Below are positions 44,498 to 52,640 of a stretch of DNA of 64,000 nucleotides, one piece after another. The stretch's first letter is position 1, and every line of letters starts with the position of its first letter. This DNA comes from Spartobacteria bacterium (GTDB lineage Bacteria > Verrucomicrobiota > Verrucomicrobiia > Chthoniobacterales > UBA10450). The position numbers and the translations under genes were made by a program. A model generated the notes under the pieces. It was not told the DNA's origin. It saw nothing but the letters and a program-made list of their open reading frames with translations, and did not search any database. The stretch is from positions 124,001 to 188,000 of the forward strand of contig PMTM01000008.1 in assembly GCA_003167365.1 (NCBI GenBank), read 5' to 3'.

Positions 44498-44536
44498 GCT
44501 GTAGCGGTGGTCTATGACCGCCGAGGCTAAACAGCT
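44498..44536. repeat. Hairpin element (CTGTAGCGG family) between convergent genes
   Basis: CGGTGGTC (44505-44512) pairs with GACCGCCG (44516-44523) around TAT, flanked by AGCTGT and ACAGCT arms (44498-44503 and 44531-44536). It fills the gap between the pdhC stop and the DUF1232 stop. It could serve as a bidirectional terminator, though there is no T-run; the CTGTAGCGG leader is shared with 1984 and 34634. Confidence 0.6.
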
Positions 44537-45005
44537 AGGGCGTTGCTGTTTCCCAGGTCATAAAATCATCCAAGTCTTGCCGCGTTCTTCGTACTGCTAA
44601 CGCCAGGACGGTTGCGTCGTCGAGAAAGCCCAGGACTGGGATGGCGTCCGGAATCAGGTCCAGCGGATTTACCAGATAGATGATGGCGGCGACGATTACC
44701 ACGAGTGAGCTCTCGGTTACGTTACGATATTCGCCGCGAGAATAGGCTCGGATCAAACGCAACATGGTCTGAAGGTATGGCCACGTTTCCTTGAAAGGAT
44801 CTTTGGGCAACGCCGCGACTTCATTCGCCGCTTCCCGAAAGAGCGCGCGTAAGCGCTCCGGATCTCCGACATAAGATTTCGCGCTCTTCACCGCTTGCGC
44901 GAACTCTGCTTCGAGTCGCTCTTTGAGAGCAGGACTGCGATTCTTCTTTGTCTTTGCCGCGGGTTTTCTTTTCCGGGACAGCGTTTTCTTGGTCGCTTTC
45001 CTCAT
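44535..45005 (-). CDS. DUF1232 (YkvA-type) membrane protein
   Basis: The C-terminal hydrophobic hairpin VVIVAAIIYLVNPLDLIPDA, followed by PVLGFLDDATVLALAV, is the DUF1232 signature. The N-terminal 30 residues are strongly basic (RKATKKTLSRKRKPAAKTKK). The start at 45005 follows GGGGA and is preferred to an ATG at 45065. Function is unknown. It converges on pdhC. Confidence 0.85.
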   Translation of the reverse strand: MRKATKKTLSRKRKPAAKTKKNRSPALKERLEAEFAQAVKSAKSYVGDPERLRALFREAANEVAALPKDPFKETWPYLQTMLRLIRAYSRGEYRNVTESSLVVIVAAIIYLVNPLDLIPDAIPVLGFLDDATVLALAVRRTRQDLDDFMTWETATP

Positions 45006-45126
45006 TGCATCCCCATCAAAGCATCTCGGCTGATCTCTGAAAAGCCGATTCGCTGTGCGCGACAAATTCGGTGCGAAGTTCGCTTGCGATCTTGCGCGTC
45101 CTGACCTCGTCAGCGACGATTGATTT

Positions 45127-45486
45127 GTGGCTGAGCCGCCGGAAAAACAGTTATCGATCTTATCGTTCGCGATGCATGCGACCCGCGGCGTAATTCGCGA
45201 TCAAAGCACACGGCGCAAAACAATGTTCGTTGTGCTTGTGGTTGCGCTGGTGCTTCTTTTCTCAGGATCGACATTCTTGCAATCGAATCTGAATCCGCGT
45301 GAGCATCCTGTTTGGGTTATATTTTACTGGCTGGTCTGCGCGTGGCTGACGGTGACTGCGATGCTGCTGGCGCTTTTCGACATGCTCGTAGTTCGCGCTC
45401 GGACAAGAAACGCTGGGAAAGTGTTGCGCAACAAATTGTCCGAGACGGAAAGTCCAGGTTCGCCAGATTCGCGCGACAACGAATGA
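45127..45486 (+). CDS. Small two-helix membrane protein, unknown
   Basis: I recognise no family. The 119-residue product has two hydrophobic helices (TMFVVLVVALVLLFSGSTFL and WVIFYWLVCAWLTVTAMLLA) and polar ends, so both termini are probably cytoplasmic. A GTG at 45127 gives the start shown; an ATG at 45172 is an alternative. It is 7 bp upstream of dgt and likely co-transcribed. Confidence 0.6.
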   Translation: MAEPPEKQLSILSFAMHATRGVIRDQSTRRKTMFVVLVVALVLLFSGSTFLQSNLNPREHPVWVIFYWLVCAWLTVTAMLLALFDMLVVRARTRNAGKVLRNKLSETESPGSPDSRDNE

Positions 45487-45493
45487 TCTCATC

Positions 45494-46687
45494 GTGATAA
45501 AGAAATCCGCGACGGACGCGCCCGTCGTTCGCGACGGTTGGAAGATGCGCGAAGAAATGGAAGCAGACGAGCGTCGCGTGCTGGCGACGTTCGCGCAAAA
45601 GTCAGGCGATTCGCGCGGACGAAATTACCCTGAGCCGAGTCACGCCTATCGGACGGAATTTCAACGCGATCGGGCGCGCATTATTCATTCGCGAGCGTTT
45701 CGGCGGCTTGAATATAAGACCCAGGTTTTCCTGAACGGCACGGGCGATCATTTGCGGACGCGCCTGACGCATTCGATCGAGGTCGCGTCAATCAGCCGGA
45801 CGATCGCGCGAGCGCTGTCGTTGAACGAGGATCTGGCCGAAGCGATTGCGCTCGCGCACGATCTCGGCCATTCGCCGTTTGGCCATTCGGGGGAAGAAAT
45901 GCTGGCTGAATGCATGAGTGAGCACGGCGGCTTCGAGCATAATCGTCAAAGCCTGCGGGTGGTGGAGGTACTGGAGACAGCTTATCCGCAGTTTCCCGGT
46001 TTGAATTTGACTTTCGAAGTGCGAGAAGGCTTGCAAAAGCATCGGGCGTTTTACGAAGGCCCGTCAGCGGCTGAGGGAAAATATCGGTGTCCATCGCTCG
46101 AGGCGCAGATCGCGAATCTCGCGGACGAGATCACTTATTACAGTCACGATCTCGATGACGCGGTCGATTTTGAAATTTTGAGCGAGCCGCAACTCGAAGC
46201 GAACACGGTCTGGCGACGCAGTCGTGCCGCGGTAATCTCGCGTTATCCCGATGCGCGCGAACCGGAGCTGCACAAATTAATTATTCGCGACATCATCGAC
46301 GTGCAAGTGCGCGACGTGATCACGACGAGCGCAAGGTCGATTGTCGATGCCGGCGTGCGAAGCGCCGACGATGTGCGACGCCAACCGTTGTCGCTCATTC
46401 GCTACAGCGACGAGTTGCTCGAAGCGAATCGAGCGCTGCGAAAATTTCTATACGCGAATGTTTATTATCATCCGCGCGTAGCCGCGGTGAACCAGCGCGC
46501 CTGTGAAATGTTGAGAAAAGTCTTTGGGAGGTACGTCGCCGATCCGGCGCGACTCGGTGACGCGGCGACGAAACGAATCGAAACGGAAGGATTGCATCGT
46601 ACGATCTGTGATTACATTGCCGGAATGACTGATCGCTACTTGATCGAGGAGTACGAGCGAGTGATGGATTCAGGCAATCAAGAGTAA
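45494..46687 (+). CDS. dgt: Deoxyguanosinetriphosphate triphosphohydrolase-like (HD domain)
   Basis: dGTPases cleave dGTP to deoxyguanosine and triphosphate. The 397-residue protein has the family start RNYPEPSHAYRTEFQRDRAR, then SRAFRRLEYKTQVFLNGTGD, the HD-type metal ligands in RLTHSIEVASISR and ALAHDLGHSPFGHSGEE, and FEHNRQSLRVVE. DEITYYSHDLDDAVD supplies the last metal Asp. The start is GTG at 45494 or ATG at 45545. Confidence 0.94.
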   Translation: MIKKSATDAPVVRDGWKMREEMEADERRVLATFAQKSGDSRGRNYPEPSHAYRTEFQRDRARIIHSRAFRRLEYKTQVFLNGTGDHLRTRLTHSIEVASISRTIARALSLNEDLAEAIALAHDLGHSPFGHSGEEMLAECMSEHGGFEHNRQSLRVVEVLETAYPQFPGLNLTFEVREGLQKHRAFYEGPSAAEGKYRCPSLEAQIANLADEITYYSHDLDDAVDFEILSEPQLEANTVWRRSRAAVISRYPDAREPELHKLIIRDIIDVQVRDVITTSARSIVDAGVRSADDVRRQPLSLIRYSDELLEANRALRKFLYANVYYHPRVAAVNQRACEMLRKVFGRYVADPARLGDAATKRIETEGLHRTICDYIAGMTDRYLIEEYERVMDSGNQE

Positions 46688-46717
46688 GCGGGCAAACTAT
46701 CGCCCGATGGAAATCAA

Positions 46718-48829
46718 ATGAACCGAAGGCAGGTCTCTTCGCATCACCGACCAGAAAAAACAGCAAGCCTGCTGCCGTCTGCGCTGAACCGTAAGTGGAT
46801 TTTTGGCTTGTTGTTAGTGTTGGCGACTATGATTGCCTACCAGCAGACGTGGCACCTCGGCTACATCTGGGACGACAACTTCCATATAACTGGAAACCCA
46901 ACGTTACGTGATCTGCACGGACTGTGGCGAATCTGGTCGGAGGTGGCGGCGACGCCACAATACTACCCGCTCGTCCATACCGGTTTCTGGCTGGAGTATC
47001 ACCTATGGGGGTTGAATCCCGTTGGCTATCACTTGGTCAATGTGTTTTTGCACGCACTTGCCGTGGTTCTGCTTTGGCGTGTGTTGGTGCGGTTACAAAT
47101 ACCAGGCGCATGGTTGGCAGCAGCAATTTTCGCGGTGCACCCAGTGGAAGTGGAATCAGTCGCGTGGATTACCGAGCGCAAAAATGTCCTGTCGGCGGCT
47201 TTTTATTTTGCGGCGGCGTTGGCCTATTTGCGTTTTGCGGCGATGCGGGACGCGGAAAATCCGAGCCGGCAGCGTTGGTATTTGTATATCGCGTCGCTGG
47301 CCTTGTTCGTGTTCGCCTTGTTGAGTAAGACCGTGGCTTGCTCATTACCGGCGGCGCTGCTGCTGGCGGGCTGGTGGAAGACCGGCCGGTTGAGATGGAA
47401 GGACGTTTTGCTGTTGTTGCCATTTTTTGCAGTTGGCCTCGGCTTGGGATTGAGCACCGTCTGGATTGAACAACATCAAGTGGGAGCGCAGGGCGCGGCA
47501 TGGTCGTTTACATTCACTCAACGATTTTTGATTGCGGGCCGGGCGCTTTGGTTTTATGCCAGCAAGCTTTTCTGGCCGGCGAAGCTCACTTTTATTTATC
47601 CGCGTTGGGACATCAGCGTAAGCTCTGGCTGGCAATGGTTGTTTCCGTTGGCTGCGGTAGCGGTGATCGCGACACTTTGGTGGGCGCGAACGCGGATTGG
47701 GCGGGGTCCACTGGTTGCGGTGCTATTTTTTGCCGGCACACTCTTCCCCGCGCTTGGATTCGTAAATATTTTTCCATTTCGTTATTCGTTCGTTGCCGAC
47801 CATTTTCAATATCTCGCCGGCGTCGGCCTGATCGTTCTCGCCGCGGCTGGGTTGACTCGGTTGCCTCGGTTTATTCCGGCCGCCTTGCTGGCCTTGCTGG
47901 CTGTAATCACTTGGAAGCAAGTCGGCATTTATCGGGATCTCGAAACGTTGTGGCGCGATACCTTGGAAAAAAATCCAGTTTCCTGGATGGCGCAGAACAA
48001 CTTCGCCGCTGTTTTAATGCAAACGGGACGGCTAGACGAAGCTTTTGCTCATTTGCAAAAGGCCTTGGAAATCGATCCCGACAATGTCGAAACACACAAC
48101 AATCTTGGTTATGTACTTCTGCAAATGGGACGGGCGGAGGAGTCCCTGGCTTATTTCCAAAAAGCTCTGGAAATCGAACCCAACCGCGCTGCTGTGGTGC
48201 ATTACAACTTAGGTCACGCACTTCTACAGAGGGGACGCGCGGACGAGGCGATTCCTCATTTAGAAAAGGCTTTGGAAATCGATCCCACCTATCTCCCAGC
48301 ACATAGCGATCTTGGTTATGCACTTCTACAAAAGGGGCGGGTGGAGGAGTCCTTTGCCCATTTGCAAAGGGCACTCGAAATTGATCCCGACTACATCGCA
48401 GCCCATTTCAATCTGGCTAACACCCTTCTGCAAATGGGTCGGGTGGACGAGGCTGTTTCACATTTACAAAAGGTCCTGTCGACCGACCCTAACGATCCCG
48501 AAGCACAAAAGAATATGGCTTGGGTGCTGGCGACTTGGCCAGAAGTACGCATCCGGGACGGCGCCCAAGCAGTCGAGCTGGCAGAACGTGCGAACCAATT
48601 GACAGAGAGCCGGGATCCGATCACTGGCGCGACACTGGCCGCCGCTTACGCTGAGACGGGTCGTTTTCCCGACGCAATAAGAACGGCCGAGGCTGCTTTG
48701 CAGTTGGCTGCGGATTCTGGCAATGTGGCGCTAACCGAGCTAATTCGCGCCCAAATCGAACTTTATCGCTCAGGACATCCTTATCGTGACAATCGTCATC
48801 CGACCGTTCCTGCAGGCACGGGCGAATAG
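46718..48829 (+). CDS. Membrane glycosyltransferase-like (GT-C/TMTC-like) protein with C-terminal TPR array
   Basis: About ten transmembrane helices (residues about 25-405) include IWDDNFHITGNP, a conserved D-D-x-N loop like that of O-mannosyltransferase-type GT-C proteins. EYHLWGLNPVGYHLVNVFLH and VHPVEVESVAWITERKNVLS follow. From residue 425 on there are at least five TPR units of 34 residues, very similar to one another (ALEIDPD, AHFNLANTLLQMGR, DEAVSHLQK). The transmembrane-plus-TPR design is that of TMTC-like protein O-glycosyltransferases. The substrate is unknown. Confidence 0.8.
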   Translation: MNRRQVSSHHRPEKTASLLPSALNRKWIFGLLLVLATMIAYQQTWHLGYIWDDNFHITGNPTLRDLHGLWRIWSEVAATPQYYPLVHTGFWLEYHLWGLNPVGYHLVNVFLHALAVVLLWRVLVRLQIPGAWLAAAIFAVHPVEVESVAWITERKNVLSAAFYFAAALAYLRFAAMRDAENPSRQRWYLYIASLALFVFALLSKTVACSLPAALLLAGWWKTGRLRWKDVLLLLPFFAVGLGLGLSTVWIEQHQVGAQGAAWSFTFTQRFLIAGRALWFYASKLFWPAKLTFIYPRWDISVSSGWQWLFPLAAVAVIATLWWARTRIGRGPLVAVLFFAGTLFPALGFVNIFPFRYSFVADHFQYLAGVGLIVLAAAGLTRLPRFIPAALLALLAVITWKQVGIYRDLETLWRDTLEKNPVSWMAQNNFAAVLMQTGRLDEAFAHLQKALEIDPDNVETHNNLGYVLLQMGRAEESLAYFQKALEIEPNRAAVVHYNLGHALLQRGRADEAIPHLEKALEIDPTYLPAHSDLGYALLQKGRVEESFAHLQRALEIDPDYIAAHFNLANTLLQMGRVDEAVSHLQKVLSTDPNDPEAQKNMAWVLATWPEVRIRDGAQAVELAERANQLTESRDPITGATLAAAYAETGRFPDAIRTAEAALQLAADSGNVALTELIRAQIELYRSGHPYRDNRHPTVPAGTGE

Positions 48830-48865
48830 CCGCCCGCCAGCGCGCGCAAAATCTACAATGGCTCG

Positions 48866-49495
48866 TCAGACGGCGGCGCTGCCGATTTCTTCGCGGAGAT
48901 ATTGAATGACCAGACGCAGGCGCTGATTGAGCACGAGCTCTTCGAGCACTTGTTGCCGGCGTAACGGATCGTTGACGAAAGTCGAGGCCATGAGATCGGC
49001 GAGCATCTCCATATCATTCAGATCGGAAAGATAACGATCGATTTTCTTCGGAAGTTCGCGCCCCTTAGTTCGCAATTTCGAATAGAGCTCGAGAACTTTC
49101 GCTGCGAGCGCTTCCGTTTCGACCGAGGAAGAATCTTCGCACTCGATTGGTTCGATTGTTGCGATCGGGAAAGGCGTTTCCTGCTCGAAGCCGATGAAGC
49201 GCACGCGTTCCAGCCCCTGGAGGATTAGATTGGAAGTGCCATCGGCTCGACCGACGCAGGCACGGATAAGTCCAACCCCCGCGACGTGAAAAAAATCCGA
49301 AGGCGATTCCCATTCGCTGCGTTCCGGTTTGATCAACGCGACCGAAAACATGCGGTGATGACGAAGCGCGTGCTCGAGCATCTCGCGATAGCGTTCTTCG
49401 AAAACGTAAAGCGGCAAGAGCGCATGCGGAAAAAGTAGCGCGCCCGGCAGCGGCATCACTGGCACTTGCGCCGGCAAACTCACAGAACCTTCCAT
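48866..49495 (-). CDS. LON N-terminal-domain protein (substrate-binding-like, no protease)
   Basis: The 209-residue protein is an isolated Lon N-terminal (PUA-like) domain: QVPVMPLPGALLFPHALLPLY, FEERYREMLEHALRHHRMFS and VGLIRACVGRADGTSNLILQ, then a helical bundle. No ATPase or protease domain follows. Such stand-alone proteins are common and their role is unclear. It precedes aroD on the minus strand order as the downstream gene (18 bp gap). Confidence 0.88.
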   Translation of the reverse strand: MEGSVSLPAQVPVMPLPGALLFPHALLPLYVFEERYREMLEHALRHHRMFSVALIKPERSEWESPSDFFHVAGVGLIRACVGRADGTSNLILQGLERVRFIGFEQETPFPIATIEPIECEDSSSVETEALAAKVLELYSKLRTKGRELPKKIDRYLSDLNDMEMLADLMASTFVNDPLRRQQVLEELVLNQRLRLVIQYLREEIGSAAV

Positions 49496-49513
49496 CGCGT
49501 ATCCAATCCTTCC

Positions 49514-50215
49514 CTACGCAATCTTCAACGCAGTGAAGGCGGAGCGCAATTGCCGGATCGACAATTGACCTTCGATGGTTGATTGGCCAATCGACGCGTA
49601 AGTGAAAACCGAGCCGAGTTGCGCGAGAACGACGCGCGAAGCAGTGCCGAGTTGGCCGATGCCCATCGCGCTGATGGGAAGGTCAACATCTTCATTCACG
49701 AAGAACTCAAACAAGCGCACTAGTTGAGCCGGCGTATCCGTGCGTGTGGCGATCTTTAGACTGTTTGCGCCGGCGGACGTAGCCGCGCCTGCCTTTGCTT
49801 TTAAGGTGCGAACACTTGGCGTCTTTTTCAGATCGTGGAACGAAATTATCCGATGAATCTTTTTTCTACGCGCGAGTTCGAGAACAGGCCGCAGCTCTTT
49901 TACCGAACGTAGTTCCACATCGACATAACGGGCGTGCGGAAGAAATCGCAAAAGCAACTCCCGGCGTCGTTCGATCGACAATCGATTTGCGCCGCCTTCG
50001 TCCGGATGGCGCGCCGTGATGATGAGGGGCGCGCGCAAGATCGGCATCTTCTTTTCCAGTTCGTCGAGCAATCCGATTAAGTGATCGAGCCGAAGCTCGA
50101 ACAGGTCGGGCGGGGTCGTCATGCGTGACGCGAAGCGTAAATCCGAGCTGGAAGCGATTACTCCAACGAGCCGCGCACGCGTTCTGCTAGTTTTGACCGT
50201 TGTGCGCGCTGTCAT
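49514..50215 (-). CDS. aroD: 3-dehydroquinate dehydratase, type I
   Basis: AroD dehydrates 3-dehydroquinate in the shikimate pathway through a Schiff-base Lys. The 233-residue protein has FELRLDHL with the N-terminal Glu/Arg, TARHPDEGGAN, HRIISFHDLKKTPS carrying the catalytic His, NSLKIATRTDTP with the Schiff-base Lys, and MGIGQLGTASRVVLAQLGS near the end. All key residues are intact. About 14 basic residues extend the N-terminus. Confidence 0.93.
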   Translation of the reverse strand: MTARTTVKTSRTRARLVGVIASSSDLRFASRMTTPPDLFELRLDHLIGLLDELEKKMPILRAPLIITARHPDEGGANRLSIERRRELLLRFLPHARYVDVELRSVKELRPVLELARRKKIHRIISFHDLKKTPSVRTLKAKAGAATSAGANSLKIATRTDTPAQLVRLFEFFVNEDVDLPISAMGIGQLGTASRVVLAQLGSVFTYASIGQSTIEGQLSIRQLRSAFTALKIA

Positions 50216-50272
50216 ATCTTAGGTGTTTCCGGGGGAACTTGCTGGTCAAGCCGAAGTCGCGCTTTTTGTAAC

Positions 50273-51664
50273 ATGCAGACACAGAGGCAGGAATTAAATA
50301 CGCAACTGCAGCAGTTGATCGATGCAGTTGTTCTGGCGTTTTCGCTGCTCGTCGCGCACACCCTCCGGTTTTACGCCACGTATTGGTTCGATTTGACCAA
50401 GACGATCGAGCCTTTTCAAAGTTACCAGTGGCTCCTGATTGTGGTCATGCCTTTCGGTCCGATCCTGCTCGACATCCAGGGCTTTTATCAATCGCCGCTG
50501 ACCAAGACAAAATCAAAGTCGTTCGTCCAGATCGTGCGGGCGATGATCGGTTTGAGTATGATCGTAAGCGGTTGCGTGATTTTCCTGCGGCTGCCGCTGA
50601 CAAGCCGGGCAGTGCCGTTGTTGTCGATCCTGATTGCAATACTACTGCTGCTTTTGAAGGAGCGAATAATCGTCAATTATATTCGCGGGCGAGCGATTCG
50701 CGGAGAGCTGCGCGAACGGATATTGCTCGCTGGGTTACCGGAAGACATCGCCAGCTTGGAACGCTCGTTCACGCCGGAGCAACAACTGCTGATGAATGTG
50801 GCGGGCCGGATCGACATCGACAAGCAACCGCTCTCCGATCTTATCGAGGCGATGCATCAACATGCTGTGTCCCGCGTGATTTTCGCAGCCGGTCATAGCC
50901 AACTTAATCGCGTTGAAGAAGCGATAGGGGCTTGTGAAATAGAAGGCGTTCCCGCGTGGCTGGTGGCGGATTTTATTCATACATCGATCTCGAAACCGGA
51001 TTTCGACGCTTTTGCCGGCAGGCCGATGCTCGTTTTTCGTTCGACCCCGGAAGTTTCATGGGCGCTTCTATTAAAAGGCATAATTGATCGCGTCGGCGCT
51101 TTTATTGCTCTGGTGGTAATGGCCGTTCCGATGGTGATCGCGGCCTTGATCATTCGGATGACGTCCAAGGGGCCGGTGGTTTTTCGTCAGCATCGCGCAG
51201 GGAAGTACGGGAAACCGTTTGTCATGTACAAATTTCGCTCAATGTCCGATGACGCGGAGATGCGGCGGGCCGAGCTCGAGCCGTTTAATCAAATGCACGG
51301 CCCGGTTTTTAAAGTGGAGCGCGATCCGCGCATCACGCCGTTTGGGCGGTGGCTTCGGCGCACGAGTTTCGATGAAGTTCCGCAGTTGGTAAACGTGCTG
51401 ATGGGAGACATGAGTTTGGTTGGTCCGCGCCCACTGCCGCTTTATGAAGTCGAAAAATTTGAGAACACAGCACAACGCCGCCGGCTCAGTGTAAAGCCCG
51501 GCCTGACCTGCCTCTGGCAGATAAGCGGCCGCAACCAGGTGCGAGACTTTCGCGACTGGGTAAAGCTCGACCTGGACTACATCGATCGCTGGTCGCTCGC
51601 CCTGGATTTTGAGATTCTACTGCGAACGATCCCGGCGGTGATCCTGGGGTTCGGAGCGAAGTAG
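50273..51664 (+). CDS. Undecaprenyl-phosphate sugar-phosphate transferase (WbaP/WcaJ-like)
   Basis: These enzymes start exopolysaccharide or O-antigen synthesis by moving a sugar-1-phosphate to undecaprenyl phosphate. Four or more N-terminal transmembrane helices and a CoA-binding-like region (RERILLAGLPEDIASLE) precede the C-terminal PNPT domain from about residue 265: KGIIDRVGAFIALVVMAVPM, YKFRSMSDDAEM, WLRRTSFDEVPQLVNVLMGD, LVGPRPLPLYEVEKF, and GLTCLWQISGRN. The sugar cannot be named. No polysaccharide cluster surrounds it. Confidence 0.92.
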   Translation: MQTQRQELNTQLQQLIDAVVLAFSLLVAHTLRFYATYWFDLTKTIEPFQSYQWLLIVVMPFGPILLDIQGFYQSPLTKTKSKSFVQIVRAMIGLSMIVSGCVIFLRLPLTSRAVPLLSILIAILLLLLKERIIVNYIRGRAIRGELRERILLAGLPEDIASLERSFTPEQQLLMNVAGRIDIDKQPLSDLIEAMHQHAVSRVIFAAGHSQLNRVEEAIGACEIEGVPAWLVADFIHTSISKPDFDAFAGRPMLVFRSTPEVSWALLLKGIIDRVGAFIALVVMAVPMVIAALIIRMTSKGPVVFRQHRAGKYGKPFVMYKFRSMSDDAEMRRAELEPFNQMHGPVFKVERDPRITPFGRWLRRTSFDEVPQLVNVLMGDMSLVGPRPLPLYEVEKFENTAQRRRLSVKPGLTCLWQISGRNQVRDFRDWVKLDLDYIDRWSLALDFEILLRTIPAVILGFGAK

Positions 51665-51677
51665 CCCATACGTTATC

Positions 51678-51698
51678 TCTATATAATATAAAGAGAGT
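51678..51698. other. AT-rich imperfect palindrome between convergent genes
   Basis: TCTCTATATAATATAAAGAGA forms a weak hairpin with arms TCTCT and AGAGA, in the 75 bp between the sugar-phosphate transferase and ribE stops. It may be a weak bidirectional terminator. Confidence 0.35.
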
Positions 51699-51739
51699 TG
51701 GAGCACACGACCGGCATGGCGCCCGGGCCGAGAACGGGA

Positions 51740-52348
51740 TCAACCATCCTTTTGCGGGGGGTGGCGTTCCAGCAGGCGCTCCAGATACTTTGCCAGAACG
51801 TCGAACTCGATATTAATCCAGTCGCCCTTCTGAGCGGTATCAAGATTGGTATGACGTTTCGTATGAGGGATGATCCAAGTCGCGAAACTTTCCGGCAACA
51901 CTTCCGCGACCGTAAGACTGATTCCGTTGAGAGAGACCGATCCCTTATGAGCGAGGTAGTGGGAAAACTCGGCAGGCAATTCGACTTCCAGACGATAATC
52001 CGCGCCGGCTTCGTTGAACGAGAGAACTTGCGCTGTGCAATCGATATGACCTTGAACAAAATGTCCGCCAAGTCTGCCATTCGCAGTGAGGGGCCGCTCC
52101 AGATTGACGCGACTATCGCGCCGCAGAGTTTTTAGATTTGTGCGGTCGAGAGTTTCATCGAGGAGATCGAAGGTGAGTTGTTCGCCGCGGTAGGCGGAAA
52201 CCGTGAGGCAACATCCATTAACGGCCACGCTCTCGCCCGTGCGAATGTCAGTCGCGATATGAGGCGCGGCGATTTGTAATTGCGTGCCGTCTTCAGTCGC
52301 GCGGATCCAAAGCACAGTGCCAACTTCTTCAATCAAACCGGTAAACAT
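51740..52348 (-). CDS. ribE: Riboflavin synthase, alpha chain
   Basis: Riboflavin synthase dismutates 6,7-dimethyl-8-ribityllumazine to riboflavin. The 202-residue protein has the duplicated lumazine-binding barrel: MFTGLIEEVGTV, VAVNGCCLTVSAYRGEQLTF, GRLGGHFVQGHID, then the second copy with KGSVSLNGISLTVAEV and IIPHTKRHTNLD. No FMN riboswitch is visible upstream, and the other rib genes are not in the window. Confidence 0.97.
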   Translation of the reverse strand: MFTGLIEEVGTVLWIRATEDGTQLQIAAPHIATDIRTGESVAVNGCCLTVSAYRGEQLTFDLLDETLDRTNLKTLRRDSRVNLERPLTANGRLGGHFVQGHIDCTAQVLSFNEAGADYRLEVELPAEFSHYLAHKGSVSLNGISLTVAEVLPESFATWIIPHTKRHTNLDTAQKGDWINIEFDVLAKYLERLLERHPPQKDG

Positions 52349-52628
52349 GAGGGCGTGGTTGTATCTGGTGTGAGGAAACTAATGCCGCCGCGCTGTGGGA
52401 TGCAATTCTATCCGCCCGCTTGGCGAAATTTGCGCTGTAATCGCCCCGCATTTTTTTTGTTTTTTTTGCTAGGCAGGCATTGGGGAATCCGATAGAACGG
52501 CATGAAACGGAGTTGCGGCGAGACAAATGTCCTGCTGTGCCCGTTCAAAATATTTTCAAAAAAGTGAAAAAAAACCTTGTCAGAGGCCAAATTCTTAATT
52601 AAAGCCTACCGCAAACCTAGCCAAACCA
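52349..52628 (+). promoter_or_regulatory. Divergent upstream region of the TonB receptor gene
   Basis: The 280 bp gap has poly-T stretches around 52450-52472 and A-rich tracts near 52555-52575. A candidate promoter is TTGTCA (52577-52582) with a weak TAAAGC 17 bp on. No cobalamin, TPP or FMN riboswitch signature is seen. Confidence 0.4.
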
Positions 52629-52640
52629 ATGGAGAAACAA

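Noticed and set aside
52349-52640. Cobalamin or FMN riboswitch upstream of the TonB receptor or ribE
   Set aside because: No B12-box or RFN-element pattern could be found on either strand.
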